Shown: positions 20,355 through 30,398 of the stretch, in pieces
Position numbering within the stretch: the first letter of the stretch is position 1
How the letters are laid out: every line of letters begins with the position of its first letter
Translations under genes and position numbers: made by a program
Notes under the pieces: model-generated
Databases searched by the model: none
Told to the model about the DNA's origin: nothing
What the model saw: only the letters and a program-made list of their open reading frames with translations
Assembly (NCBI RefSeq): GCF_009833125.1
Contig: NZ_QRCC01000004.1
Span: 96,433-160,432, forward strand
Direction: 5' to 3'
Source of the DNA: Nitrosomonas sp. HPC101
Lineage (GTDB): Bacteria > Pseudomonadota > Gammaproteobacteria > Burkholderiales > Nitrosomonadaceae
Length of the DNA: 64,000 nucleotides

Positions 20355-20995
20355 TTCAGTTGGCTGGGAATCCGGAGATCACACCTTTTGATCCCATACG
20401 GGAATGGATTCGTCCGGAGGGAAAAGTTATCTGTGGTGTGGATGAAGCTGGAAGAGGGCCGCTGGCCGGCCCGGTCTATGCTGCATGTGTAGTGCTGGAT
20501 TCCGGCTACGTTATCAATGGGCTGGCGGATTCCAAACAGTTGAGTGAAAAAAAGCGAATCACTCTGGCCAATCAGATCAAGCAACATGCTCGTGCATGGG
20601 CGATTGCTTCAGCTTCGGTAGAGGAGATAGATCGCCTGAACATTCTGCAAGCCAGTCTGCTTGCGATGCAAAGAGCCGTAGCCAGCCTGCTGCCGATCTC
20701 TAACGTATTGATTCTGGTGGATGGTAATCATATACTGCGGCTGGATGATGAAGTTCAAGCAATTATCAGGGGGGACCGTCTGGTAGCCGAAATTTCGGCA
20801 GCCTCAATTCTTGCTAAAACTGCACGGGATGCTGAAATGCTGCGGCTGCATGCAGTTTATCCAGCCTACGGTTTCAACCGACACAAGGGTTATCCCACCA
20901 AGGCTCACTTGGAAGCGATTCGTTTACATGGCATAACCGCTATTCATCGCAGGAGCTTCGCGCCATGTGCCGAACGATCCCGATCGGGAGCCTGA
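20333..20995 (+). CDS. rnhB: Ribonuclease HII
   Basis: Cleaves the RNA strand of RNA-DNA hybrids and removes misincorporated ribonucleotides. The catalytic acidic residues are seen in [15 protein letters not shown], in LILVDGNH and in [20 protein letters not shown]. The C-terminal [18 protein letters not shown] and HRRSFAP are typical. The frame opens with GTG at 20333 inside fabZ; a TTG at 20360 is an alternative, giving a shorter N-terminus that matches E. coli better. In many relatives lpxA-lpxB lie between fabZ and rnhB. Confidence 0.95.
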   Translation: MYCSSHLIQLAGNPEITPFDPIREWIRPEGKVICGVDEAGRGPLAGPVYAACVVLDSGYVINGLADSKQLSEKKRITLANQIKQHARAWAIASASVEEIDRLNILQASLLAMQRAVASLLPISNVLILVDGNHILRLDDEVQAIIRGDRLVAEISAASILAKTARDAEMLRLHAVYPAYGFNRHKGYPTKAHLEAIRLHGITAIHRRSFAPCAERSRSGA

Positions 20996-21042
20996 ACAAT
21001 GAGTTTTATCAACCACAAGGAAGCCTGACTCAGGCAGAAAAC

Positions 21043-21522
21043 ATGCGCATAGTAAAAAATATGGTGGTATCACTCCACTATAAAATGACTGACCAGGAAG
21101 GAAATTTGATGGAAGAAACGGATGAACCCATCAGCTACCTGCATGGTGGTTATGACGGAATATTTCCATTAGTGGAAGAGGCGCTGCATGAAAAGGAAAC
21201 CGGCGCAACCTTATCCCTGCAAATGGAACCCGATGATGCCTTTGGTGAATACGATGAGGAGCTGATGCGGGTCGAGCCACGTAGCGCATTCCCGGAGGAA
21301 GTCGCAGTCGGGATGCAGTTTGAGGGAGGCGAAGAAGATTCTGATGATTTTTGTATTTATACCGTAAGGGAGATCACGGGTGATGTCGTGGTGGTGGACG
21401 GTAATCACCCGTACGCCGGTATAACATTTCAGTTTGAATGTACGGTAACGGAAGTACGTCCGGCTACGGCTGAAGAATTGTCTCACGGGCATGTGCATGG
21501 ACCGCACGGACATGAGCATTGA
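21043..21522 (+). CDS. slyD: FKBP-type peptidyl-prolyl isomerase, SlyD-like
   Basis: SlyD-type prolyl isomerase and metallochaperone. From the ATG at 21043 the product is 159 residues: an FKBP domain interrupted by an insert-in-flap domain (residues about 65-130, rich in acidic residues: EGGEEDSDDFCIY), and a His-rich C-terminal tail (HGHVHGPHGHEH) that binds nickel or other metals. A longer reading from 20965 overlaps rnhB and lacks similarity. The stop codon directly abuts the convergent mutS stop (no base between). Confidence 0.9.
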   Translation: MRIVKNMVVSLHYKMTDQEGNLMEETDEPISYLHGGYDGIFPLVEEALHEKETGATLSLQMEPDDAFGEYDEELMRVEPRSAFPEEVAVGMQFEGGEEDSDDFCIYTVREITGDVVVVDGNHPYAGITFQFECTVTEVRPATAEELSHGHVHGPHGHEH

Positions 21523-24144
21523 TCAACTCGTTTGATTGAGCATCGATTTGAGCAGATAAAGTTGTTCCAATGCATCCCGTGGGGTCAGTTCGTCAGGCCG
21601 AACCCGCTCAAGGTAAGCGAGTACCGGGTGTATGGAAGCAGGAGCAGCTGCCTCGTTTTCTCTGATTATTTCAAATAAAGTCTGCTGAGGGCTTTGGCCG
21701 GGTGTTTCCTGCTCCAGCTCCGCCAGAATTTTTGCGGCATTCCGGATAACTTTATCGGGTACGCCTGCCAGCGCGGCAACATGCAGTCCATAACTGCGGC
21801 TGGCAGGCCCTTCTTCTATCCGGTGAAGGAAGACAATATGCCTTTTGTGTTCTACTGCAGTGACGTGGATGTTGGCTGCCTGCGGAAATATTTCTGCCAG
21901 CCGGGTCAGTTCAAAATAGTGGGTAGCAAACAAGGTATAGCCCTGGTTCTGGGTCAGCAGGTGGCGAGCTATGGCAAAAGCCAGTGCAAGTCCATCAAAC
22001 GTTGAAGTTCCCCGGCCAATTTCATCAACCAGAACCAGGCTTTGTGCGGTTGCGTTACGTAAGATACTGGCAGCTTCCGTCATTTCCACCATGAAAGTGG
22101 AACGCCCGCCCGCCAGGTCATCCGCTGCACCAATCCGGGTAAAAATCTGGTCGACTGGCCCAATCCGGGTATTTTCAGCCGGGACAAAACTACCGCAATG
22201 TGCCAGAAGGACGATCAGCGCTGTCTGTCTCATATAAGTGGATTTGCCACCCATATTCGGTCCGGTGATGATCAGCATTTGCCGTCCTTCCCGCGTGACA
22301 GCGCCAAGCTGTACGTCATTGGTGATGTAGTGCTCCACCTGATTTTCCACTACAGGGTGCCGACCGGCTTCGATGACCAGAACCGGATCATCAGTGAATA
22401 CCGGTTTGGTATAACCAAATAAATCTGCGTGTCTGGCAAAAGCGCACAGGGTGTCCAGTTCAGCAACAGAGCGGGCGATTGTCTGTAAGGGGATAATGAA
22501 ATCAGCCAGTTGCTCCAGTAATTGCTCGTACAGCGCTTTCTCCCGAGCCAATGCCTGCTCGCGTGCGGTCAGTGTCTTGTGTTCGAATGCCTGTAACTCT
22601 GGAATGACGTAGCGTTCTGCATTTTTCAAAGTTTGTCTGCGACGGTAGTCCGATGGGATTTTCTCGCCATGGGTACGGGTTACTTCGATATAAAAACCAT
22701 GTACCCGATTGTATTCCACTTTGAGATTGGGAATACCGGTACGCTCGCGTTCCCGTGTTTCCAGTTGCAGCAGGAATTCGCCACAATTTTTCTGCAAAGC
22801 GCGTAGTTCGTCCAGCTCGGCATCATAGTCATCGGCGATTACACCTCCTTCACGGATCACTGTGCCGGGCATCGGTTGCAAGGCGCGAACGAGTAATTGC
22901 GTGGGTGTGGTATCCGGCGCTATACCCGGAATAAAGCGATGAACAGATGTGGCCGTCGAAGTTGAGATCAGTTTGATAACTTCCGGGAGGGCTGTCAGAC
23001 TGTCGCGCAAACCGGATAGATCGCGAGGTCTGGCCGTTCTTAAAGCAATCCGGCTGGTGATGCGCTCGATATCGGCAATATGTTTAAACTGTTCCCGAAT
23101 GTCCGCATAGAGGGGTTCCGGTTTTGTCTCAATCAAGTCAGAAATGGTATCTAGCCGTTGCTGCAAGGTGATGCGGTTACGCAACGGATGATGTAGCCAG
23201 TGCCGTAGCAACCTGCTACCCATGCTGGTTGAGCAGGTGTCCATCAGAGATGATAATGTGGGCGTATCTTCACCACGCAATGTCAACGTAATTTCCAGAT
23301 TGCGGCGGGTGGTAGCATCCATACGCAAATAGGTTTCTGGTCGTTCCACTTGTAATGTGTGCAGATGGCCAAGCCGCTGTTCCGCTGACTCATCTGCTGC
23401 GGTTTGCTGTGTCAGCCTGATGTATCCAAATAACGCACCGGCTGCCATGATTGCGGCATGCAGCTCCTCGCAACCAAACGCATGCAGATCACGGGTGCCA
23501 AATTGCCGGGTAAGCTGCTGCATGGCGTGCTCATAATCGAATTGCCAGTCCGGTAGGCGTTTGGATGCAGCGCAACTGTTTAATGCCATCGGCAGATCAA
23601 GTGATTCCGGCAACAGAATTTCTGCTGGATGCAAGCGTTCCAGCTCACCTGCCAGATTATCCGGAGCGGTTTCCAGTACACGCATATCCCCGGCTGCCAG
23701 GTTGAGCCAGGCCAGACCGATTACACCGTGATGCAGTGCCAGCGTGAGTACAACACTGTTGTTGCGCTCATCCAGCAGTCCGGCATCGGTCAGGGTACCA
23801 GGGGTAATGATGCGGACAACCTGACGTTCTACCGGCCCCTTGCTGGCGGCGGGATCGCCGATCTGTTCACAAATAGCGATAGATTCCCCCAGTTTCACCA
23901 ATCTGACCAGGTATTGATCGGCAGCGTGGAACGGTACACCTGCCATTTTGATGGGATCCCCGGCAGAAGATCCGCGGTGAGTCAGAGTAATATCCAGCAA
24001 CCTGGCTGCTTTTTCAGCATCTTCATAAAACAGCTCATAAAAGTCGCCCATGCGATAAAACAGCAACTTGTCGTCATGCTGCGCTTTGATACGCAGGTAC
24101 TGCTGCATCATGGGTGTGTGCGAAGAAAGATCTATTTCATTCAT
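21523..24144 (-). CDS. mutS: DNA mismatch repair protein MutS
   Basis: Recognises mismatches and small loops and recruits MutL. The mismatch-binding N-terminus includes [18 protein letters not shown] (the Phe-x-Glu reader), and the ABC-type ATPase shows [17 protein letters not shown] (Walker A), [16 protein letters not shown] and the [11 protein letters not shown] motif. I took the ATG at 24144 (873 residues); an in-frame TTG at 24153 has a purine-rich GGGGGAC about 7 bp upstream and could be the real start. Convergent with slyD. Confidence 0.97.
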   Translation of the reverse strand: MNEIDLSSHTPMMQQYLRIKAQHDDKLLFYRMGDFYELFYEDAEKAARLLDITLTHRGSSAGDPIKMAGVPFHAADQYLVRLVKLGESIAICEQIGDPAASKGPVERQVVRIITPGTLTDAGLLDERNNSVVLTLALHHGVIGLAWLNLAAGDMRVLETAPDNLAGELERLHPAEILLPESLDLPMALNSCAASKRLPDWQFDYEHAMQQLTRQFGTRDLHAFGCEELHAAIMAAGALFGYIRLTQQTAADESAEQRLGHLHTLQVERPETYLRMDATTRRNLEITLTLRGEDTPTLSSLMDTCSTSMGSRLLRHWLHHPLRNRITLQQRLDTISDLIETKPEPLYADIREQFKHIADIERITSRIALRTARPRDLSGLRDSLTALPEVIKLISTSTATSVHRFIPGIAPDTTPTQLLVRALQPMPGTVIREGGVIADDYDAELDELRALQKNCGEFLLQLETRERERTGIPNLKVEYNRVHGFYIEVTRTHGEKIPSDYRRRQTLKNAERYVIPELQAFEHKTLTAREQALAREKALYEQLLEQLADFIIPLQTIARSVAELDTLCAFARHADLFGYTKPVFTDDPVLVIEAGRHPVVENQVEHYITNDVQLGAVTREGRQMLIITGPNMGGKSTYMRQTALIVLLAHCGSFVPAENTRIGPVDQIFTRIGAADDLAGGRSTFMVEMTEAASILRNATAQSLVLVDEIGRGTSTFDGLALAFAIARHLLTQNQGYTLFATHYFELTRLAEIFPQAANIHVTAVEHKRHIVFLHRIEEGPASRSYGLHVAALAGVPDKVIRNAAKILAELEQETPGQSPQQTLFEIIRENEAAAPASIHPVLAYLERVRPDELTPRDALEQLYLLKSMLNQTS

Positions 24145-24702
24145 ATGAATCAATTAATTCGTCCCCCATGAAAACCGCCTGCTGCTTGCTATTTTTTTGG
24201 AGGAGACGAATCGAATTTTCTTGTTGTGTATGAAAATCAACCTGCACGGACAGGGAGTTTTATCAGGAAATGGGGTGATTAATGTATTTTCCATATGGGA
24301 AAACAGTTCCCAAAATGGCCAGCAGCCATTATTTCAGATTTCAGGAGCAAGCAATATCAGAAGGTTGATGTGATTACCGACTGTACCTTTCAGGTAATTT
24401 TTGCCGTGTGGTAATCCGATTTCATATGACTAATGAGTTCGATCGCAGCACATTTTTTATCTCGCCGGTAGCGATTGTCCTGTTTGAGCAAGCCCACATG
24501 GTCGCAACTATGTTTTGTGGGTGATCCAGCTGGATGAGGCTTGTTGCTAATCAGAAAGAATTATAAATTTGGCTGTCGAACTCGGGAAGATTATCAATGT
24601 ATCCAGTCTATTGCCGCCCGGTTTTAAATTTTTCTCAAGTTTAATTTCCTGCTCTTTGGGGGTGAAAGCTGATTGAAAGTCATCAGATCATCAGGTTTTT
24701 TA
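24145..24702. other. Intergenic region, about 550 bp, with a repeat relic
   Basis: Upstream of mutS and downstream of the wecA-like gene. No gene is supported. At 24495-24523 lies a 29-bp stretch closely matching the inner end of the MITE-like element at 30492-30521 (CACATGGTCGCA, then TGTTTTG and GGTG); it is bounded by an imperfect inverted repeat (AGCAAGCC ... GGCTTGTTGCT, 24487-24555 region). This may be the relic of a related element. Confidence 0.4.
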
Positions 24703-26247
24703 TCATAAATGATCTGAATGTCGCTCAGCGTGAGTTATCGAATCCTGATCAAACATTGCTTCGAATACCAGCAATTTCTGATTGGATTTGTGTCGATCTG
24801 CTATACGCCGGTCTCCTGGGGAATTGCCTTGGTTTTGTATCCTTCTGTCATTTCGTGGGTTACGTTCCACAAATGGACGCAGCTGGATACCACTGTGTTT
24901 GTTTATGTGTTTTTGAGCGGAAGTTACGAAATTTTCAATCTCGTTTTTCATTGTCCTGGCATCTACATCCAGCAAACGTATATTCACAACGACAGCGTAC
25001 TGGTTTTCTTCATTATTCGATGAAGGTTTGTTTTTAATGACATGTATTAGTGAGTTTATGCTGGGTCTTAGCTCTTGTGAAAGCGTACGAACCAGATTTT
25101 CTGCTTCCTCTGGGGTGTAGCTGCCCAAAAAAAAACCGTGACTTTGTGTCGGAATGAGTCCCCAAAGTGTATGCAGATAACGTAAAGCCGTGATCAGATA
25201 CCAAGGATGGAGAGACAAATAAAAGTACCCGGAAAAGAGTAGCAAAAATCCGATGAACATCATTGCTTCGGGTATTCCCAGATACAACCCGGTGAGTCCT
25301 ATTACACCAAACAGCAGATGTATGGAAACAATTGTAAATACCGCATCATTTACACGATAACCTGCATTGAGAAGGATATGGTGAAAATGGTTATGATCAG
25401 GTTCAAAGGGCGACTTGTGTTGCCAGATCCGGCGTAACATGATGCTGATAGTATCCATCAGAGGAACGGAAAATAGCCAAAGTGCTGTAACTGGTGTTAT
25501 GGCGCGATTTTCTCCCTGAGAAAGATCTATCAGAAGCCAGACAACCAGAAACCCCAGCAGCATGCTGCCATTATCACCGAGGAATACTTTTGCTCGCGGT
25601 TGCAGCTTGTGCCGGAGATTGAAAAACAAAAAACCCACGATTCCACCGGAAAGTGCAGTCGTGATAATGATGCCAGGTGAGTCGTTGACGACCAGAGCTG
25701 TTGAGCCAAGTAGTACCAGACTTGTTAATGTCACAGATCCGGATAACCCATCCATTCCATCTATCATATTCAGCGCGTTGATGCCACCAATAGTGGCAAA
25801 AAGCGTGACAGGGATGGCAAAAGCTCCTAGCGACAGCACTCCTCCGCCAGGCAAAATATGACCAAGGTCGGTTAGAACTACCCCACTAACCAGAGCCATG
25901 ATCAGCCCGACTATGGTTTGCACAGCCAAGCGTATCTTATAGTGAAGCTGGAGGATATCATCGGCAAAACCTACGGCAAAGATGGCAATGGAACTGATAC
26001 TCAGCCCCAGCCATTTTATTGACTGTTCCGGGCAGCAGCTGATCAGGAAACAGAGGGCAATAAGTAGAGCGGCAAAGATGCCAGTTCCTCCCACAAAAGG
26101 TGTGAGGTGTTTGTGTTGTTTGTGTTTTCCTGGACGATCCAGGATACCGTAGGTATGTGCCAGAGAAATTGCCAGCCGGATGGTAAGTCCGGATAGTATT
26201 GTGCTGGTAACAAATAGTGTGATTTGTTCTGGAAGATTAGGGTTCAC
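24703..26247 (-). CDS. WecA/MraY-family undecaprenyl-phosphate phosphosugar transferase with long C-terminal tail
   Basis: Polytopic glycosyl-1-phosphate transferase that loads a sugar phosphate onto undecaprenyl phosphate, starting polysaccharide repeat synthesis. Family motifs are clear: VGFADDILQLHYKIR (the DD pair), GGINALNMIDGMDGLSG, FLGDNGSMLLGF, and the His motif DHNHFHHILLNAGY near residue 285. The membrane part ends near residue 345. A further 165 residues form a soluble, charged tail (PTQSHGFFLGSYTPEEAE to the end) that I do not recognise. It is the last gene of the exopolysaccharide operon, 60 bp after the autokinase. Substrate is unknown. Confidence 0.88.
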   Translation of the reverse strand: MNPNLPEQITLFVTSTILSGLTIRLAISLAHTYGILDRPGKHKQHKHLTPFVGGTGIFAALLIALCFLISCCPEQSIKWLGLSISSIAIFAVGFADDILQLHYKIRLAVQTIVGLIMALVSGVVLTDLGHILPGGGVLSLGAFAIPVTLFATIGGINALNMIDGMDGLSGSVTLTSLVLLGSTALVVNDSPGIIITTALSGGIVGFLFFNLRHKLQPRAKVFLGDNGSMLLGFLVVWLLIDLSQGENRAITPVTALWLFSVPLMDTISIMLRRIWQHKSPFEPDHNHFHHILLNAGYRVNDAVFTIVSIHLLFGVIGLTGLYLGIPEAMMFIGFLLLFSGYFYLSLHPWYLITALRYLHTLWGLIPTQSHGFFLGSYTPEEAENLVRTLSQELRPSINSLIHVIKNKPSSNNEENQYAVVVNIRLLDVDARTMKNEIENFVTSAQKHINKHSGIQLRPFVERNPRNDRRIQNQGNSPGDRRIADRHKSNQKLLVFEAMFDQDSITHAERHSDHL

Positions 26248-26308
26248 AGGCTCGTTGTCTCATATCCGGTTAATTGATAGGGGAAGGTCGGGGCTGTATT
26301 CCTGCTTA

Positions 26309-28558
26309 CTATTTCTTGCTGCGATAATCATACTGATAGATATACTGACCATATTTGTGACGTGATGAGATTGCGAAAATGTCATTGAATATCACGCCTT
26401 TCAGATTCACACCTGCCTGTACAAGCTTTTTTACACTCTGTTCAAGTTCCCGTACCGGGTGTGCTTCAGCTTTGATAACCATGAGGCTTACGCTGGCCAG
26501 ACGACCAATGATGGCAGCATCTGTGGCGGCTAAAATTGGCGGCGAATCAATGATGATCAGATCATATTGCTTGCTGACAGTTTCCAAAAGTTGCCCAAAT
26601 CGTTCGTGCAGCAGCAATTCTGACGGATTGGGCGGTATTTCACCGGTTGGAATGAAATCTATATTTGCCTGTGGAACCCGCTTGATTGCATCATGCAGTC
26701 CGATAGGACGGCTGATCAATTCAGAGAGACCTCCTTCTCTATTCATGCGTAATGGTTTGTGGATCGCTCCTCTGCGTAAGTCGCCATCAATCAGCAATAT
26801 TTTCTTGCCTGCATCCGCCATTACAACCGCAAGATTCATTGAAACGAAGCTCTTTCCCACTCCCGGGCTTGGCCCGGTAATCATAATGATATTGTTGCTT
26901 GCTTCCAGAAAAGCAAAATGCAGCGTGGTACGCAGACTACGCAGGCTTTCTACTGCGAGATCTTCCGGATCTTCCAGAGCAAGCAGGAGAGGAGGGCCGT
27001 CCGGCATGGATTTGTTTTTCAGTTTCTTTTCAATCAGTTTTTGAGAGTTGCTATGCTGAATGGTGGCATAGACCGGGATATTTAACGTTTTCTCAATTAC
27101 ACTCGGGTCTTTTATGCCGTGGTGAAGCGATCTTCGGACAAAAGCCGTTACGATACCCAACATCAATCCCGCCATGAGTGCAATAGCCATGACCAGTATT
27201 TTTTTGGGCTTGACCGGCAAATCAGGTGGTATGGCGTAATCGATGATTCTGACATTGCCTATCGTGCTTGCCTTGGCAACACGTATGGTCTGAGCGTGAT
27301 TGAGCAGCGTGGTATAAAGCTCGCTATTTACCTCCATGTCTCTGGATAATCGCAGAATGATCTGTTGGGTTTCAGGCAGTACACCGATTTTCTTATCCAG
27401 AGCGTTGATTTGGGCCTGCAACCGGCTGATCTGTTTATCGATTGCAACGACATTGGGATGAAATTCCGTGAATTTCTGACGTAATTCATCCCGCTTCTGT
27501 TGCAGTAGCGTAACCTGGGTGTTGATCTCAACCGTGCTTGTCAGTATATTCTGGGTTTCAATGTCAAGGTTGATCGAACCTTTGCGAATTCTATAGTCGT
27601 TCAGTGCGCTGGTGGCTGCTTCCAGCTGTTCCTTGAGCTCCGGTAATTGTTTCTCAAGAAATTCAAGTGTTTTCTGGGATTCTGCTGATTTCTGCTCAAC
27701 ATTCTGCTGAAGATAGGTGTTGGAAATTTCATTGATGATTCGTACTGCTTCTTCCGGATTTTCTGATTCAATGGAGAGTCCAAGAATGCCGGTGTTCTTG
27801 CCAACTTCTGTAATGGAAAGATCTTCCCTCAACTGCTGGATTGCTCCCCCGATGGAGCGGCGTGTCAGTGTAAATAAAGTATCCGGGCGTGATTGCAGGC
27901 GGGTAACAAAAATCTTGACGGGATGTGGATAGCCTTCCAAGTGCTGAATGATCAACTTGCCTACCTCGCCTTCAAGAATGAACTCATCCTGGTAGATGAG
28001 CTTGAACCGGTTACCATCGGTTGCCTGTAACACGATTTCCTTATTTTTCCAGCTATCGGGTACTTCGAGTGTATCCACCTGAATGGCTTCCCCTCCCCAG
28101 GCGTAATGGGAAAATCCAGGCATCGGGCTTGATAGTGTGTCATCCTCGTTGAATCGTTGCAGCTGCCTGGCCACTATATGACCGATAAGAGGCAAGAACT
28201 TGGGGGCTGCAATGATATCGAGATGAAGATTCCTGATGGTTTGTCCTAGAATCATTCTGGACTTGATCAGCTCGATTTCGGTTTGTACTGGCGTTTTGGT
28301 CTCGAAAAAACTCGACAGAGAATCCAGTTGTTCTACCATGGACTGGCTGCTTTCGCTGATCTGTAACAGGCTGTCTGCCCTATAGATGGGCTGGCTCAGG
28401 AAAGCGATGGCAGCACCTATGATGCAGGCGACAAACGTAATGACGAGAATCAGCTTTTTATTATCTGCCAGGGTATCCAGTAGTTCGCCCAAGTCGATTT
28501 CGTCATTGGCCTGATCAGATGGTTGATCCATATGGGTTTTAGGTAAGTCAGATGGCAT
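26309..28558 (-). CDS. Exopolysaccharide co-polymerase with BY-type tyrosine autokinase (Wzc-like)
   Basis: Inner-membrane polysaccharide co-polymerase fused to a bacterial tyrosine kinase that controls chain length and export. The Wzz-like domain begins at residue 25 with a first membrane helix (LILVITFVACIIGAAIAFL), continues through a coiled coil in the periplasm, and ends at a second helix near residue 450. The kinase domain has Walker A GPSPGVGKS near residue 560, the Walker A' segment LLIDGDLRRG, and a C-terminal cluster of five tyrosines (KYGQYIYQYDYRSKK) for autophosphorylation. The ATG at 28531 is an alternative start. The cognate phosphatase is encoded two genes upstream. Confidence 0.9.
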   Translation of the reverse strand: MPSDLPKTHMDQPSDQANDEIDLGELLDTLADNKKLILVITFVACIIGAAIAFLSQPIYRADSLLQISESSQSMVEQLDSLSSFFETKTPVQTEIELIKSRMILGQTIRNLHLDIIAAPKFLPLIGHIVARQLQRFNEDDTLSSPMPGFSHYAWGGEAIQVDTLEVPDSWKNKEIVLQATDGNRFKLIYQDEFILEGEVGKLIIQHLEGYPHPVKIFVTRLQSRPDTLFTLTRRSIGGAIQQLREDLSITEVGKNTGILGLSIESENPEEAVRIINEISNTYLQQNVEQKSAESQKTLEFLEKQLPELKEQLEAATSALNDYRIRKGSINLDIETQNILTSTVEINTQVTLLQQKRDELRQKFTEFHPNVVAIDKQISRLQAQINALDKKIGVLPETQQIILRLSRDMEVNSELYTTLLNHAQTIRVAKASTIGNVRIIDYAIPPDLPVKPKKILVMAIALMAGLMLGIVTAFVRRSLHHGIKDPSVIEKTLNIPVYATIQHSNSQKLIEKKLKNKSMPDGPPLLLALEDPEDLAVESLRSLRTTLHFAFLEASNNIIMITGPSPGVGKSFVSMNLAVVMADAGKKILLIDGDLRRGAIHKPLRMNREGGLSELISRPIGLHDAIKRVPQANIDFIPTGEIPPNPSELLLHERFGQLLETVSKQYDLIIIDSPPILAATDAAIIGRLASVSLMVIKAEAHPVRELEQSVKKLVQAGVNLKGVIFNDIFAISSRHKYGQYIYQYDYRSKK

Positions 28559-28655
28559 ATCAGATTACAAATAGATTATAAAATCTGGAGATGACCTTTT
28601 TTTGAAGGTGCTCGGCAAAATTTTCTGCGTTGCCAGCGTGTGTCGATAAAATTTG

Positions 28656-29873
28656 TTAGTGCCTCAAAAACGGCTGGACTCTAAGTGCGCCGTCGAATGC
28701 ATTCAGCAGATTGATCGTTGGTTGAATCTGTCCGATGATTTGGTTCCAGCGTATGCCTTCTGCCCGATCAACATAAATGACATCGCGTGGTTGCAGTGGA
28801 AAACGATCAGCCAAAAGCAGGGCATCAGGTGACTTTGCATCCAGATGGTATATTTCGGGTTTGCCCAACCCTCCACGAAAAACAAAAATTCTTGATGGAT
28901 CAGAGGTTCCCTGATCGAAACCACCCGCTTCACTCAGCGCTTCAGTCAATGTCATACGCGCCTTGTTCATCACCAGACTGCGTGACCGACCTACGGCACC
29001 ACCTGCGACGAAATGATTGGTTTCACCCAGCACAAACACCTTATTCAGTGCACTATCGGGCACGTTTAATACATCTCCATGTTGAAGCAGAACATTTTGT
29101 GTGATATCACCTCCTTCATAGAGGTTGAGCAGGTTGATATTGTAAGTTTTGTCGTTCCGGGTCAGGATGATGTTGCGCAAGTCCGCATCAGAATTTACTC
29201 CGCCGGCATTATTGATGGCTTCCAATACTGTCAGAGGAATATCCTTGACCAGTTGCACGCCGGGTTGGGCAACCTCGCCGACTACATAAACCCGCTGGCT
29301 GCGGTAAGCTGCCACGCGTACATCAAGTTGCACGAATTCAATATATTTTGAAAGCCTGCTGGTCAACTCTGCGCGGATATCCTCTACAGTCCGCCCGGCA
29401 GCTTGCACAACACCAACGTAAGGGTAAAAAAAGGTTCCGTCTTCACCCACGACATTTCCGGCAGATTCTGCAGAACGGAATTCACCCGCAGGAATGGTCA
29501 GTTCCGGATGATCCCAGACCGTAATACTAAGAATATCCCGCGGGCCTACCTGGTATTGCGAGTAGGGGGCATTTTCTACAGGAACACCTTTGATGGTATT
29601 TGAGCCGATACGGTAATTGAAATAGTGATTAGCAACGTTATCAGGGGCGAGACTGAAGTTTTTATAGTTTTTTTCGAGCTCAATAATCAGTTCAGCATTA
29701 ATTGTCTGAATGTTGAGTCTCTTCAGAATGGTTTCGTCATTTTCCCGGGTCGGTATCTCTGTGCTGGATTTCCGGGAGAATGGACTCATATGCTGGCCGG
29801 GAACAATGGTGCAGGCTGCGAGCGGGCATAACATCAGAAGAACAATACAGATTTTTACTTGTTGTACGTTCAT
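28656..29873 (-). CDS. Outer-membrane polysaccharide export lipoprotein (Wza-like)
   Basis: Forms the outer-membrane channel for exopolysaccharide. The lipobox LAAC places the lipidated Cys at residue 21. The polysaccharide-export (PES) domain starts at YQVGPRDILSITVWDHPELT (about residue 110), followed by SLBB repeats (RVYVVGEVAQPGVQLVKD; KVFVLGETNHF). The 405-residue length matches Wza. A single amphipathic C-terminal stretch may be the membrane helix. Preceded by the phosphatase and followed by the autokinase gene. Confidence 0.92.
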   Translation of the reverse strand: MNVQQVKICIVLLMLCPLAACTIVPGQHMSPFSRKSSTEIPTRENDETILKRLNIQTINAELIIELEKNYKNFSLAPDNVANHYFNYRIGSNTIKGVPVENAPYSQYQVGPRDILSITVWDHPELTIPAGEFRSAESAGNVVGEDGTFFYPYVGVVQAAGRTVEDIRAELTSRLSKYIEFVQLDVRVAAYRSQRVYVVGEVAQPGVQLVKDIPLTVLEAINNAGGVNSDADLRNIILTRNDKTYNINLLNLYEGGDITQNVLLQHGDVLNVPDSALNKVFVLGETNHFVAGGAVGRSRSLVMNKARMTLTEALSEAGGFDQGTSDPSRIFVFRGGLGKPEIYHLDAKSPDALLLADRFPLQPRDVIYVDRAEGIRWNQIIGQIQPTINLLNAFDGALRVQPFLRH

Positions 29874-29933
29874 ATTGGAGTGAAATGGATTATTTTCATG
29901 GAGAGTTGACAGCGCCAGGTGCTTGCAAAGGAT

Positions 29934-30398
29934 TTATAGTTTTGCTACCCACTGGGACACGCCTTGTTCGATGAGCATCATTGCGTGCTTGAATGCGCAT
30001 AGATTTTTTTTGTATGGATCGCTGATATCAATTTTCTCCCATTCCCCGAGGCGGAACACTTTACCTTTTGCGCTGGGAGTGCGCGCTTCAATTGCAGTCT
30101 TTTGCCACGTTTCCATGACCAGTATGATGTCCGCTCTGTGAATCATGTCATCGGTGATTTGCCGAGCGCGGTGAGTGGAAATATCAAGTCCTGTTTCTGC
30201 CATTAACTGGTGGACTGCGGGATCAGCTTGATGACCTGGCAATGCACCCAGGCCGGCGGAGCTGACAGTGTGTCCTGTTTTGCCCGACTGGGTAAGAGCA
30301 GCGCGTAAAAACACTTCCGCCATTGGGCTTCTGCATATATTTCCTGTGCAGACGATGAGTATATTGTTGAACAATCCTGATTTTCTGTGTGAAAGCAA
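29934..30398 (-). CDS. Low-molecular-weight protein-tyrosine phosphatase (Wzb-like)
   Basis: Removes phosphate from the tyrosine tail of the co-polymerase/kinase. The phosphate loop C17-TGNIC-R23 (CTGNICRS) and the downstream general acid in ISDPYKKN are both present. The 154-residue length fits the LMW-PTP fold. The frame opens with a Met at 30398, about 10 residues before the family start. It is the first gene of the operon phosphatase - export lipoprotein - autokinase - phosphosugar transferase, all read leftwards with gaps of 60 to 100 bp. Confidence 0.9.
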   Translation of the reverse strand: MLSHRKSGLFNNILIVCTGNICRSPMAEVFLRAALTQSGKTGHTVSSAGLGALPGHQADPAVHQLMAETGLDISTHRARQITDDMIHRADIILVMETWQKTAIEARTPSAKGKVFRLGEWEKIDISDPYKKNLCAFKHAMMLIEQGVSQWVAKL

